DNA from: Candidatus Aminicenantota bacterium | Lineage (GTDB): Bacteria > Acidobacteriota > Aminicenantia > Aminicenantales > UBA4085 | Length of the DNA stretch: 35,496 nt | Assembly: GCA_026393865.1 (NCBI GenBank) | Contig: JAPKZI010000223.1 | Coordinates: forward strand, 1 to 35,496 | Reading direction: 5' to 3' | Shown here: positions 10,210 through 18,357 of the stretch, piece after piece | Numbering within the stretch: position 1 is the first letter of the stretch | Layout: each line of letters opens with the position of its first letter | Position numbers and translations under genes: made by a program | Notes under the pieces: generated by a model | Database searches by the model: none | What the model was told of the DNA's origin: nothing | Seen by the model: the letters and a program-made list of their open reading frames with translations, nothing else

Positions 10210-11592
10210 ATGCTAGACAGCATCCGCAACATCTTCAGCATCCCTGAGCTCAGGAAACGGGTGATCTTCACCCTCGCCCTGCTGGCCGTCTATCGCGCCG
10301 GCGGTCAGATCCCGAATCCCGGGATCTCATCGGCCGCTCTGGCCGAGTTCTGGCAGGCCCAGAAAGGGAACATCCTCGGTTTCATCGACATGTTCTCCGG
10401 CCAATACATGTCGCGGATGACCATTTTCGCCCTGGGGATCATGCCCTATATCAGCGCCTCGATCATCCTCCAGCTCCTCCAGGTCGTCTGGCCCTACCTG
10501 GAGCGGCTGGCCAAGGAAGGCGAACTCGGCCGGAAGAAGATCACCCAGTACACCCGCTACGGAACGATCGTCATTTGCCTCATCCAGGCCTGGGCCATCG
10601 CCTTCCTGCTCCAGAAGCTGACCAGCCCGGGCGGCGCGCCCATCGTTCCCAACCCCGGACTGCCCTTCCAGCTCCTGACCGTCCTGACCATGACCACGGG
10701 AACGGTCTTCGTCATGTGGCTGGGCGAGCAGATCTCCGAGCGGGGGATCGGGAACGGCATCTCGCTCATCATCTTCGCCGGCATCGTCGCCCGGTTCCCG
10801 GCCGGACTGCAGAGCGTCCTGTCGGGGCTCAAGTCGGGGAGCTGGGACCCGATCAAGATCATCGTCATCGCCATGATGATGGTCGTCGTCATCGCCTTCA
10901 TCGTCTTCGTCGAGCGGGGACAGCGGCGCATCCCCGTGTCCTACGCCAAGCGCGTCGTCGGCCGGAAGGTCTATGGCGGCCAAAGCACCCATCTCCCGCT
11001 GCGGGTCAACACGGGCGGCGTCATCCCTATTATCTTCGCCGCGTCGATCATCACCATCCCCGGCACGATCGCCCAGATGATCAAGTTCCCGGTTTTTCAG
11101 ACCATCGCCAAGCAGTTCCAGATGAGCATGCCGCTCTATAACCTCCTCTACGTTGCCTCGATCATCTTCTTCACGTACTTCTATGTCTCGATCATTTTTA
11201 ATCCGGTCGACGTCGCGGATAACCTCCGCAAATACGGCGGATTCATCCCCGGCATCCGGCCGGGCAAGAACACCTCGGATTATATCGACACCGTCCTCTC
11301 GAGGATCACGCTCGTCGGCGCCGTTTATCTGGCCCTGCTGGCCGTGCTCCCCGAATTCCTGATGACCGGATTCAAGGTCCAGGCCATCCCCTTCATCGGC
11401 ACTTTCCTCGAGACCAACCTGCCCAAGTTCGTCACCCAGGGCCTCCAGGTCGATTTCTACTTCGGCGGGACGTCGATCCTGATCGTCGTCGGCGTGGCCA
11501 TGGACACGCTCCAGCAGATCGAAGCGCAGCTCGTCATGCGCCATTACGACGGATTCATGCGGCGCGGCCGGATCAAAGGGAGGCGCGGATGA
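10210..11592 (+). CDS. secY: Protein translocase subunit SecY
   Basis: SecY is the channel of the Sec translocon in the cytoplasmic membrane. The 460-residue product begins with the cytosolic IFSIPELRKRVIFTL segment and shows about ten hydrophobic helices, the plug-region FSGQYMSRMTIFALGIMPYISASII segment (in parts) and the GERGIGNGISLIIFAGI-type motif as SERGIGNGISLII. It is slightly longer than E. coli SecY, with a Pro-rich periplasmic loop (SPGGAPIVPNPGLP). Its position between rplO and adk is standard. Confidence 0.98.
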   Translation: MLDSIRNIFSIPELRKRVIFTLALLAVYRAGGQIPNPGISSAALAEFWQAQKGNILGFIDMFSGQYMSRMTIFALGIMPYISASIILQLLQVVWPYLERLAKEGELGRKKITQYTRYGTIVICLIQAWAIAFLLQKLTSPGGAPIVPNPGLPFQLLTVLTMTTGTVFVMWLGEQISERGIGNGISLIIFAGIVARFPAGLQSVLSGLKSGSWDPIKIIVIAMMMVVVIAFIVFVERGQRRIPVSYAKRVVGRKVYGGQSTHLPLRVNTGGVIPIIFAASIITIPGTIAQMIKFPVFQTIAKQFQMSMPLYNLLYVASIIFFTYFYVSIIFNPVDVADNLRKYGGFIPGIRPGKNTSDYIDTVLSRITLVGAVYLALLAVLPEFLMTGFKVQAIPFIGTFLETNLPKFVTQGLQVDFYFGGTSILIVVGVAMDTLQQIEAQLVMRHYDGFMRRGRIKGRRG

Positions 11593-12260
11593 GGATCGTC
11601 CTCTTCGGTCCGCCGGGCAGCGGCAAAGGCACCCAGGGAGAACTGATGGCGAAGCGCACCGGCTTCCCCCGGATCTCCACGGGCGACCTGCTGCGGACGG
11701 CGGTCCAGAAGAGGACCCCCATCGGCCGACAAGCCGAGGCCGTGATGAAGGAAGGACGGCTCGTCAGCGACGAGATCGTCACCGGGCTCGTCCGCGAGCG
11801 CCTGGCGGACCCCGATTGCCGCGGCGGCTATATCCTGGACGGTTTTCCCCGGACGATCGCCCAGGCCGAAGCCTTGGCCTTTCTGGACGGAGAGCGTCCC
11901 GAGGTCGTGATCGGGATCGAAGTTCCGGCCGAGGTCCTGATCGACCGCCTATCCGGCCGGCGGATTTGTTCTTCCTGCCAGGCCGTCTACAACCTCGCCC
12001 TCCAACCGCCCCGCCTGGAAGGACGCTGCGACCTCTGCCAGGGGCCGCTCGTCCAGCGCCCGGACGATACGCCCGAGGTGATCCGGGAGCGGATCCGCGT
12101 CTATCACGAGCAGACCGAACGCTTGAAAGACCACTATCTCCGGCGCGGATCGTACCGGGCCGTGGACGGCGGGGGGACGATCGAGGAGATCTTTCAGAGG
12201 ATCGTCCGCCTCCTGGACGGAGAGATCGGGATGTCCGGACGGAAATGGGTGCGGGCATGA
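11589..12260 (+). CDS. adk: Adenylate kinase, zinc-lid type
   Basis: Adenylate kinase converts ATP + AMP to 2 ADP. The 223-residue product has the P-loop GPPGSGKGT (residues 7-15), the AMP-binding STGDLLR segment and DGFPRTIAQA. The LID domain carries Cys127, Cys130, Cys147 and Cys150, the four-cysteine zinc form common in Gram-positives and several diderm phyla. The start overlaps secY and the stop overlaps map, both by 4 nt. Confidence 0.98.
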   Translation: MRIVLFGPPGSGKGTQGELMAKRTGFPRISTGDLLRTAVQKRTPIGRQAEAVMKEGRLVSDEIVTGLVRERLADPDCRGGYILDGFPRTIAQAEALAFLDGERPEVVIGIEVPAEVLIDRLSGRRICSSCQAVYNLALQPPRLEGRCDLCQGPLVQRPDDTPEVIRERIRVYHEQTERLKDHYLRRGSYRAVDGGGTIEEIFQRIVRLLDGEIGMSGRKWVRA

Positions 12261-13051
12261 TCGTCTATAAAACCGACGCCGAGATCCGGAAGATGCGGGA
12301 AAGCTCCAGGATCGTCGCTCGGATCCTGAGCGAGCTTCGGCCCATGATCAAGCCCGGGGCCCGGACCTCCGACCTGGACGCGTACGCCGAGAGGAGAACG
12401 CGGGAGCTCGGGGCGAAGCCCGCCTTCAAGGGCTACCGCGGTTATCCGGCCTCGCTCTGCATCTCGATCAACGAGGAGATCATCCACGGCATCCCCTCCC
12501 TGCGGACGCTGAGAGAGGGGGACATCGTCAGCCTCGATTTCGGCGTTCTCTACGACGGTTTTTATGGGGACGCGGCCCGGACCTTCCCGGTCGGCCAGGT
12601 CTCTCCGCTTGCCCGCAAGCTGATCCAGACGGCTGAACGGTCCCTGGAAAAAGGGCTGGAGAAGATGGTCGAAGGGAACCGGATTTCAGACATCTCGGCG
12701 GCCGTCCAGGACTGCGTGGAGGCCCAGGGCTTTTCCGTGATCCGCTCGTTCGTCGGCCACGGCATCGGCCACGCCCTCCACGAGGAGCCCCAGGTCCCCA
12801 ATTTCGGATTCCCGGGGCGCGGTCCGAAGATCCGGCGGGGCTTGGTCCTGGCCGTTGAGCCGATGATCGCGGCGGGGGACTGGGAGGTGGAGGTCCTGAT
12901 GGACGGCTGGACGGCCGTCACCAAAGACCGCAATCTGGCCGCCCATTACGAACAGACCGTGGCCCTGACCGACCGCGGCCTGGAGATCCTGAGCGCCGAC
13001 GAGGGCGAGGCGTCCCGCGGCCATGGTCTGAAGGAGCAGCCGTATGCCTAA
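12257..13051 (+). CDS. map: Methionine aminopeptidase, type I
   Basis: It removes the initiator Met from nascent proteins. From the ATG at 12257, which overlaps the adk stop, the product has 264 residues; the longer upstream open frame runs through adk and is not used. By alignment to E. coli MetAP the metal ligands are Asp94, Asp105, His168, Glu201 and Glu232, with substrate-side His77; [17 protein letters not shown] is the type I signature. No N-terminal zinc-finger extension is present. Confidence 0.97.
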   Translation: MIVYKTDAEIRKMRESSRIVARILSELRPMIKPGARTSDLDAYAERRTRELGAKPAFKGYRGYPASLCISINEEIIHGIPSLRTLREGDIVSLDFGVLYDGFYGDAARTFPVGQVSPLARKLIQTAERSLEKGLEKMVEGNRISDISAAVQDCVEAQGFSVIRSFVGHGIGHALHEEPQVPNFGFPGRGPKIRRGLVLAVEPMIAAGDWEVEVLMDGWTAVTKDRNLAAHYEQTVALTDRGLEILSADEGEASRGHGLKEQPYA

Positions 13052-13262
13052 AGAGGATATCTTCGAGGCCGAAGGCACGGTTCTGGAGACCTTGCCGAAC
13101 GCCATGTTCCGCGTGGAACTGGCCAACAAGCACCGGATCCTCGCCCACATTTCGGGCAAGATGAGAAAGCATTTTATCCGGATCCTGCCCGGCGACAAGG
13201 TCCAGGTCGAGATTTCGCCTTACGACCTGACCAAGGGCAGGATCACGTATCGATTCAAATAA
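13044..13262 (+). CDS. infA: Translation initiation factor IF-1
   Basis: IF-1 occupies the A site during initiation. The 72-residue OB-fold product [22 protein letters not shown]... with [18 protein letters not shown] has the exact family length. It overlaps the end of map by 8 nt. Its place between map and rpmJ is typical. Confidence 0.98.
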   Translation: MPKEDIFEAEGTVLETLPNAMFRVELANKHRILAHISGKMRKHFIRILPGDKVQVEISPYDLTKGRITYRFK

Positions 13263-13274
13263 AGGACGACGCGC

Positions 13275-13388
13275 ATGAAAGTGAGAGCATCGGTCAAGAA
13301 GATCTGCAGAAACTGCAAGATCATCAGACGCAAGGGGATTGTCCGCGTGATCTGTTCCAATCCCAAGCATAAACAAAAACAAGGGTAA
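13275..13388 (+). CDS. rpmJ: 50S ribosomal protein L36, zinc type
   Basis: A 37-codon gene I translated directly: it begins [15 protein letters not shown] and ends [11 protein letters not shown]. Cys11, Cys14, Cys27 and His32 are the zinc ligands of the C+ form of L36, which sits on 23S domain VI. The ATG at 13275 follows infA by 12 nt with AAAGGACGA as ribosome-binding stretch, and rpsM follows 11 nt later. Confidence 0.96.
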   Translation: MKVRASVKKICRNCKIIRRKGIVRVICSNPKHKQKQG

Positions 13389-13399
13389 ACGAGGTCAAC

Positions 13400-13774
13400 A
13401 TGGCACGAATCGCAGGCATCACTCTTCCCCTGGACAAGCGGATCGAGATCGGGCTGACGTATATCTTCGGCATCGGCCGGGCCAAGTCGGTCAGGATCCT
13501 CGAAGAAGCCAAGATCGACCGGAACAAGAAGGTCAAAACCCTGACCGAGGACGAGATCAACAAGATCCGGCAGATCATCGAGAAAAAGGAAAAGATCGAA
13601 GGCGATCTGCGCAAAGAAGTCAGCATGAACATCAAGCGGCTGATCGACATCGGCTGCTACCGCGGCCTCCGCCACAAACGGAAACTGCCGGTGCGGGGCC
13701 AGCGGACGAAGACCAACGCCCGGACGCGGAAAGGGCCGCGCGGGCACACGATCAAGAAGATCAAGGCAACATAA
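13400..13774 (+). CDS. rpsM: 30S ribosomal protein S13
   Basis: S13 makes head-to-50S bridges and contacts P-site tRNA. The 124-residue product begins [26 protein letters not shown] and ends with the [17 protein letters not shown] motif plus a basic tail, both diagnostic. Confidence 0.98.
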   Translation: MARIAGITLPLDKRIEIGLTYIFGIGRAKSVRILEEAKIDRNKKVKTLTEDEINKIRQIIEKKEKIEGDLRKEVSMNIKRLIDIGCYRGLRHKRKLPVRGQRTKTNARTRKGPRGHTIKKIKAT

Positions 13775-13789
13775 CGAAGGGAGCGTTCC

Positions 13790-14191
13790 ATGGCCACAGC
13801 AAAACCCAAGACCAAGGTCAAATCGAAGAAAAAAGTCAGGAAAGAGATCGGGCATGGTGTTGCCCACATCCAGTCGACGTTCAACAACACCATCATCACC
13901 ATAACGGATCACCAGGGCGCGACGGTCTGCTGGACGAGCGCCGGCACGGCCGGGTTCAAGGGAGCCCGGAAAGGCACCCCCTTCGCCGCTCAGCTGGCGG
14001 CGAAAGAGGCCTCCAACCGGGCCCGGGACTACGGCGTGCGGTACCTGGACGTCCGGATCAAGGGACCCGGCGCCGGCCGGGAATCGGCCATCCGGGCCCT
14101 TCAATCGGCCGGCCTCGAGATCAAATCCATCAAGGATGTGACACCCATCCCCCACAACGGGTGCCGCGTCTGCCGGCGCCGCCGGGTCTAA
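13790..14191 (+). CDS. rpsK: 30S ribosomal protein S11
   Basis: S11 is a platform protein lining the mRNA exit. The 133-residue product has a Lys-rich start, [18 protein letters not shown], and the [14 protein letters not shown] loop. The C-terminus reads [13 protein letters not shown], where most S11 proteins have GCRPPKRRRV; the resulting Cys-Val-Cys-type pair (CRVC) is a small oddity. Confidence 0.98.
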   Translation: MATAKPKTKVKSKKKVRKEIGHGVAHIQSTFNNTIITITDHQGATVCWTSAGTAGFKGARKGTPFAAQLAAKEASNRARDYGVRYLDVRIKGPGAGRESAIRALQSAGLEIKSIKDVTPIPHNGCRVCRRRRV

Positions 14192-14201
14192 GGAGTGAAT
14201 G

Positions 14202-14828
14202 ATGTCGCGCTATCGAGAACCCATCTGCCGCCTGTGCCGGGTCGAGAAGACCAAGCTCTTTCTCAAAGGCAACAAATGTCTGACCGATAAATGTTCCATC
14301 GAGCGCCGGGCCTACGCGCCGGGCCAGCACGGACGGAAACGGAAACGGATCCTGGGCTACGGGATCCAGCTCCGGGAGAAGCAGAAGCTGAAACGGTATT
14401 ACGGGATGTCCGAGAAGCAGTTCCACCTCTTCTTTCAGAGGGCGGAGCGGCAGAAGGGCATCACCGGCGAGACGCTGTTGGCCATGCTCGAACGGCGGTT
14501 GGACAACGTCGTCTTCCTGTCCGGTTTCGCCCATTCCCGGGCCCACGGCCGGCAGCTCATCAACCACGGGCATTTCCTCGTCAACGAGACGCGGGTCACC
14601 GTGCCCTCGTTCCAAGTCAAACCCGGCGACGCGATCACGTTCCGCGAGCGCACCGCCAAGACCGAGGACATCAAGGCCCTGCTCGAGGCCCACAAGAACA
14701 AAGCCCTGCCGGGCTGGATGGAAGTGGACTGGACCAGCGGGACGACGCGGATCGTGTCCCTGCCGACGCGCGCGGACATTCAGCTCCCCGTCGAAGAGCA
14801 CATGGTCGTCGAGTTGTATTCCAAGTAA
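14202..14828 (+). CDS. rpsD: 30S ribosomal protein S4, zinc type
   Basis: S4 nucleates 30S assembly, binds mRNA at the entry site and in E. coli represses the alpha operon. I chose the ATG at 14202 over 14199 because AAGGAG at 14190-14195 leaves only three bases to the earlier one; this gives 208 residues. Cys9, Cys12, Cys26 and Cys31 form an N-terminal zinc site. The S4 RNA-binding domain (LERRLDNVVFLSGFAHSR...) follows. A 40-nt gap with strong dyad symmetry separates it from rpoA. Confidence 0.97.
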   Translation: MSRYREPICRLCRVEKTKLFLKGNKCLTDKCSIERRAYAPGQHGRKRKRILGYGIQLREKQKLKRYYGMSEKQFHLFFQRAERQKGITGETLLAMLERRLDNVVFLSGFAHSRAHGRQLINHGHFLVNETRVTVPSFQVKPGDAITFRERTAKTEDIKALLEAHKNKALPGWMEVDWTSGTTRIVSLPTRADIQLPVEEHMVVELYSK

Positions 14829-14834
14829 CGGCTT

Positions 14835-14865
14835 TGCATAAATTTATGCATCCTCAAAAGGAGGA
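14835..14865 (+). promoter_or_regulatory. Tandem hairpins covering the rpoA ribosome-binding site
   Basis: Bases 14835-14850 form a perfect 16-nt palindrome, TGCATAAATTTATGCA. Directly behind it, TCCTC (14851-14855) can pair with GAGGA (14861-14865) across AAAAG, enclosing the AGGAGG Shine-Dalgarno of rpoA. This lies in the widest gap between rpsD and rpoA. Both symmetries are seen directly; a role in translational control, or as a DNA operator, is inference. Confidence 0.5.
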
Positions 14866-14868
14866 ATC

Positions 14869-15897
14869 ATGACCGAGATAGGATTTCAGAGGCCCAAGTA
14901 CCTCGAATGCGATTATGAGACGCTGACCCGCACCTACGGACGATTCACCGCCCAACCGTTCGAGCGGGGCTTCGCCGTCACCGTGGGCAACGCCCTGCGG
15001 CGGATCCTGCTGTCTTCGATCAAGGGAGCGGCGATCACGGCCGTCCGGATTGAGGGCGTGCTCCACGAGTTCTCCACCCTCCCCGGCGTCGTCGACGACG
15101 TGACTGACATCATCCTGAACCTGAAAAGCATCCCCCTCGAGCTCAACGGAAGCCAACCTAAGACCATGACCCTGAAAAAGGAAGGGCCGGCCTCGGCCAA
15201 GGCCTCCGATATCGTCCACGACGCCGACATCGAGATCCTGGACGAGGACATTCCCATCGCTTCGCTCGACAAGGACGGCAAGCTCGATATCGAGATGATT
15301 GTCCAAAACGGCCGCGGCTACATCACGGCCGACGAGAACTTCGACGACAAGCTCAGCATCGACTTCATCCCTCTCGACTCCTCCCATTCGCCGATCAAGA
15401 AGGTCAACTACCGCGTCGAGCCGGCCCGCGTCGGCAAGCGCATCGATTACGAAAGCCTGACGCTGGAAGTCTGGACGACGGGCGCCGTCCCGCCCATTGA
15501 GGCCATGGCCCAGGCGGCCAAGATCCTGCGGGATCATCTGATCATCTTCATGAACATCGTCGACGAGCCCATGGAGAAAGAGCAGGCCACGACGAAACGC
15601 GAGATTCCCTACATGCCTCAGATCGACATCCTCTCCAAGCCGATCGAGCACCTGGAGCTGTCCGTCCGGTCCAACAATTGCCTCCGCTCGGCGGGCATCG
15701 AGAAGATCTTCGAACTCGTCCAGAAGACCGAGGAGGAGCTCCTCAAGACCAAGAATTTCGGCCGCAAGTCGCTGGGCGAGATCAAGGAGACCCTGTCGAA
15801 CCTGGGCCTGGGTCTCAATCTCGACCTCCATCCCAAACTGATCGAGCGGGTCAAGGGCGAGACGAAGACCGAACCCGAAAAGGAGACGGATGAATGA
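14869..15897 (+). CDS. rpoA: RNA polymerase subunit alpha
   Basis: Alpha dimerises to nucleate RNA polymerase. The 342-residue product has the N-terminal assembly domain with [20 protein letters not shown] and the C-terminal domain with helix-hairpin-helix segments ([29 protein letters not shown]) that bind UP elements and activators. It overlaps rplQ as ATGA. AGGAGG at 14859-14864 is the ribosome-binding site. Confidence 0.98.
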   Translation: MTEIGFQRPKYLECDYETLTRTYGRFTAQPFERGFAVTVGNALRRILLSSIKGAAITAVRIEGVLHEFSTLPGVVDDVTDIILNLKSIPLELNGSQPKTMTLKKEGPASAKASDIVHDADIEILDEDIPIASLDKDGKLDIEMIVQNGRGYITADENFDDKLSIDFIPLDSSHSPIKKVNYRVEPARVGKRIDYESLTLEVWTTGAVPPIEAMAQAAKILRDHLIIFMNIVDEPMEKEQATTKREIPYMPQIDILSKPIEHLELSVRSNNCLRSAGIEKIFELVQKTEEELLKTKNFGRKSLGEIKETLSNLGLGLNLDLHPKLIERVKGETKTEPEKETDE

Positions 15898-16307
15898 GGC
15901 ACCTCGTCAAAGGCAGAAAACTGAGGCGGACGACGGCCCATCGGCAGGCGCTCTTGCGCAACCTCGTCACGTCGTTCATTGAAAAGGAACGGATCCAGAC
16001 GACGCTGGCCAAGGCCAAGGAAACCCGCCCGCTGGCCGAGAAGATGATCACGCTGGCCAAGAAGAACACCCTCCACACGCGGCGCCAGGCGCTGGCGGTG
16101 CTGACCAAGGAATCGGCTGTCACCAAGCTGTTCGCCGAGATCGCCCCTCGCTTCTCCGAGCGGCCGGGCGGATATACGCGGATCGTGAAGACCGGGCTCC
16201 GCGCCGGCGACGGCTCGCAGATGGCCCTGCTCGAGCTCATCGGCTCCGAGTTCAAGAAGAAAGAAAAGAAGAAGAAAGACAAGGATAAAAAGGCCAAAAA
16301 AGCGTAA
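15894..16307 (+). CDS. rplQ: 50S ribosomal protein L17
   Basis: L17 lies near the tunnel exit and closes the alpha operon. The 137-residue product has [27 protein letters not shown]-type [21 protein letters not shown] and [24 protein letters not shown] (in parts). It ends with a Lys-rich tail ([17 protein letters not shown]) longer than in E. coli. I see no clear hairpin-plus-U terminator in the 35 nt after its stop. Confidence 0.98.
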   Translation: MRHLVKGRKLRRTTAHRQALLRNLVTSFIEKERIQTTLAKAKETRPLAEKMITLAKKNTLHTRRQALAVLTKESAVTKLFAEIAPRFSERPGGYTRIVKTGLRAGDGSQMALLELIGSEFKKKEKKKKDKDKKAKKA

Positions 16308-16342
16308 GGGTCCGCTTTTATGGGTCCTAAATAGGGGCGGTC

Positions 16343-16807
16343 ATGAAAAGGCCCGCTCCGGCAATATTTATTCACGGCTTGCTCCCGATTTTTTCCGTCA
16401 TCCTGGTCGTGTCCTGCGTCCGGTTTGCGCCGCCGGCCCTCGAGGACCCGGCCGTCGTCTTAGACCGTATCGTTTTTAGTTCGGGGCTGAACCAGAAGGC
16501 CGACTGGGCCGGGCCCGTCGGCGAAAAGAGGCGATTCGAAAAAGGCTCCGATCCCAACGTCTATGCTTTCCTCAGCTTCGGCGAGCTTCGCGGCGCGCAC
16601 ACGCTCTCCTGGAAGTGGTACGACCCCTCCCGGAGGCTTTATCGAACGACGGACCCGATCGATATCGGCGAAGCGGGTAAGGTTTTCGAACGCTATATCG
16701 CCTGGGATGTGATCTTCGTCTCGGACGACAAACCGAACGGTCTATGGACGGTCGCGGTTTTCATGGACGGACGATTGATCGGGTCCAACGACTTCGAAAT
16801 AAAATAA
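16343..16807 (+). CDS. Small lipoprotein of unknown function
   Basis: The 154-residue product has a hydrophobic N-terminal segment ending in a lipobox-like LVVSC (Cys at residue 25), so it is probably a lipid-anchored envelope protein. The remainder is rich in beta strands, with HTLSWKWYDPSRRLYRTTD and GLWTVAVFMDGRLIGSNDFEI, a pattern of small beta-sandwich proteins in which a bound 'W-Y-P' strand is followed by a ligand-like extension; I do not recognise a named family. It starts 35 nt after rplQ with no visible terminator between, so read-through from the ribosomal operon is possible. It converges on mltD. Confidence 0.8.
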   Translation: MKRPAPAIFIHGLLPIFSVILVVSCVRFAPPALEDPAVVLDRIVFSSGLNQKADWAGPVGEKRRFEKGSDPNVYAFLSFGELRGAHTLSWKWYDPSRRLYRTTDPIDIGEAGKVFERYIAWDVIFVSDDKPNGLWTVAVFMDGRLIGSNDFEIK

Positions 16808-16827
16808 ATCGGGGAAATAAATCGGGG
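16802..16827 (+). repeat. 13-bp direct tandem duplication at R1 copy 1
   Basis: The unit AAATAAATCGGGG occurs twice head to tail (16802-16814 and 16815-16827). The stop codon of the lipoprotein gene lies in the first unit and the second unit forms the left arm of the R1 palindrome. The unit matches the 5' flank of the other R1 copies (A-run then TCGGGG), so it looks like a duplicated R1 edge. Confidence 0.8.
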
Positions 16828-16843
16828 ACACCAACCGGTCCCC
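16824..16843. terminator. R1 palindrome copy 1, likely bidirectional terminator
   Basis: GGGGAC (16824-16829) pairs with GTCCCC (16838-16843) across an 8-nt loop, preceded by an A-rich stretch and followed by TTT. It sits between two convergent genes (lipoprotein and mltD), ten bases from the mltD stop. It shares TCGGGGACAC with the R1 copies at 22773 and 31414. Terminator function is inferred from shape and position. Confidence 0.55.
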
Positions 16844-16852
16844 TTTGCGATA

Positions 16853-18304
16853 TCAGCCGCGTTTAGGGATCTGGAGCTTTTGTCCGGGGCGGATCAGATA
16901 GTTGCTTTTGAGGCTGTTCAGGCGGATGATGGCCTGGACCGAGGTGCCGGTTCGAGCCGCTATTTGGGACAAGGTGTCGCCGCTTCGGACAATATAGGTG
17001 TCATATTCGGGGGGGACATATTTAGGCACGCTGGAGATGACCTGAGCCGTCTTCTCGGAAAAGCCCACGGGGACCTTCAAAGCGTACTCTTGGTCAGGGG
17101 TGGAATCCTGCCGCAGCTCGGGATTTAAATAGGTCAGTTCCGAGGCCTCCAGGCCGAGCGCTTTGGCCAAGGCCGTCAGCTTCGTCGGATAATTGATCTT
17201 GACCGTTTCGAACTTGAGTGAGGGATAGGGCTCGGGCAGGATCATGCCGTATTTTTCGGGATTCTTGATGATGAGGACAGCGGCGATGAACCGGGGGACG
17301 AAGCGGGCCGTTTCAAAAGGGAGCCGCTGGAACAAGTCCCAGAAATTGTCCATATAATTGATGTTCTGGTTGTTGATGGCCCGCTGGACGGCGCCCTCGC
17401 CGCAATTATAGGAGGCCAGGGCGGTCGTCCATTCGCCGAAGAAGGAGTGGAGCTCGGTCAGATATTTAATGGCGGCCCGGGTCGCCTTGTAGGGGTCCAT
17501 CCGTTCGTCGATGTACTTGTCCCGGCTGAGGCCGTAGCGGTAGCCGGTCGAGGAGATGAACTGCCACATGCCGAGGGCTCGGGCCCGGGACAGCGCCCGC
17601 ACTTGGAACCAGCTCTCGACGATCGGCAGCCAGCCCAGTTCCTCGGGCGCGCCGGCCTTCCGCAGCTCCTCCTGGATCCAGTCCTTGTACAGGCCGGAGC
17701 GCTTGTAAGCCTCTTCGAAAGCCTTCCGCTCCGGGCCCGTGAACAGCTTGATCTCGTCGTTGACGTACTTGTTCTCGACCAGGGGAATGGCGTGGCCGTT
17801 GCCGTTGACGGGGTTGCGCCGCACGGCGTAGATCTCGATGATCCGCTGGGCGATGAGAAGCCGGAGATTGTCCTTGTCCTGGAGTAGAGGGGAGTCGGCC
17901 GCGAGGTTGACCTTGAGGATGATGCGGTTGGCTTCGTCAAGGACTTTGAGGGCTCCGTCGAGATCGCCTTTTTCCCGGGCCAGCTTGGCTTCCTGATAAT
18001 AGTTGAGCGCTTCCTCGAGGAGGCCGGCCGCTCCGCCTTTGTCGGCGCCCTCCGCCTTCTCCTGAAGAAGCGTTTCCTCGACCACGGCTTTCTTTTCTTC
18101 AGGGGGAATGATGGTCTTGTCCTCGGCTGCCTTTTTCTTGGGTTTGTCCTGCGGCGGAGCTGCCGGAGGAGTTGAGACTTCGGACTGCGGCTGAACGGCC
18201 GGTTTCTCGGGAGTGGCGGCCGGCTTGGGGGCGGCCGTGCAGCTCCAGAGAAAGAGAACAAGGAGCGCGCCCGCCAATATCCGGCCCATCGAATCGATCC
18301 GCAT
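16853..18304 (-). CDS. mltD: Membrane-bound lytic murein transglycosylase D with LysM domain
   Basis: MltD-type enzymes cleave peptidoglycan glycan strands, forming 1,6-anhydro ends. I start at 18304 (MRIDSMGRIL), because a strong promoter lies just upstream; 483 residues. Residues 1-22 are a lipoprotein signal (LWSC, Cys22). Residues 25-75 are Pro/Lys-rich linker; 95-160 are helical. The SLT domain spans about 215-330 with catalytic Glu230 (LPIVES), GMWQFI (245-250) and ASYNCGEGAV (297-306). One LysM domain (437-480, YIVRSGDTLSQIA) binds peptidoglycan. A second start at 18289 is possible. It has its own promoter although galE lies 54 nt upstream on the same strand. Confidence 0.93.
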   Translation of the reverse strand: MRIDSMGRILAGALLVLFLWSCTAAPKPAATPEKPAVQPQSEVSTPPAAPPQDKPKKKAAEDKTIIPPEEKKAVVEETLLQEKAEGADKGGAAGLLEEALNYYQEAKLAREKGDLDGALKVLDEANRIILKVNLAADSPLLQDKDNLRLLIAQRIIEIYAVRRNPVNGNGHAIPLVENKYVNDEIKLFTGPERKAFEEAYKRSGLYKDWIQEELRKAGAPEELGWLPIVESWFQVRALSRARALGMWQFISSTGYRYGLSRDKYIDERMDPYKATRAAIKYLTELHSFFGEWTTALASYNCGEGAVQRAINNQNINYMDNFWDLFQRLPFETARFVPRFIAAVLIIKNPEKYGMILPEPYPSLKFETVKINYPTKLTALAKALGLEASELTYLNPELRQDSTPDQEYALKVPVGFSEKTAQVISSVPKYVPPEYDTYIVRSGDTLSQIAARTGTSVQAIIRLNSLKSNYLIRPGQKLQIPKRG

Positions 18305-18319
18305 TTTTTTTAAAGGATA

Positions 18320-18348
18320 CTTATACCACGCGGGGGGGGGCCAGTCAA
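18320..18348 (-). promoter_or_regulatory. mltD promoter with G9 tract in the spacer
   Basis: Read on the minus strand: -35 TTGACT (18343-18348), 17-nt spacer, -10 TATAAG (18320-18325). The spacer contains nine consecutive C on this strand (G9 at 18332-18340 on the plus strand). The predicted start of transcription is near 18313, about 9 nt from the ATG at 18304, so there is little room for a Shine-Dalgarno. Confidence 0.65.
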
Positions 18349-18357
18349 ATGCCGAAA

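Noticed and set aside
10327-11544. 405-codon open frame antisense to secY
   Set aside because: It lies wholly opposite a certain gene, has a composition (Asp/Gly/Arg-rich) typical of GC-rich shadow frames, and has no ribosome-binding site or recognisable motif.
11816-12256. N-terminal extension of map
   Set aside because: The region is adk in another frame; the extension is Arg/Pro-rich and unlike any MetAP.
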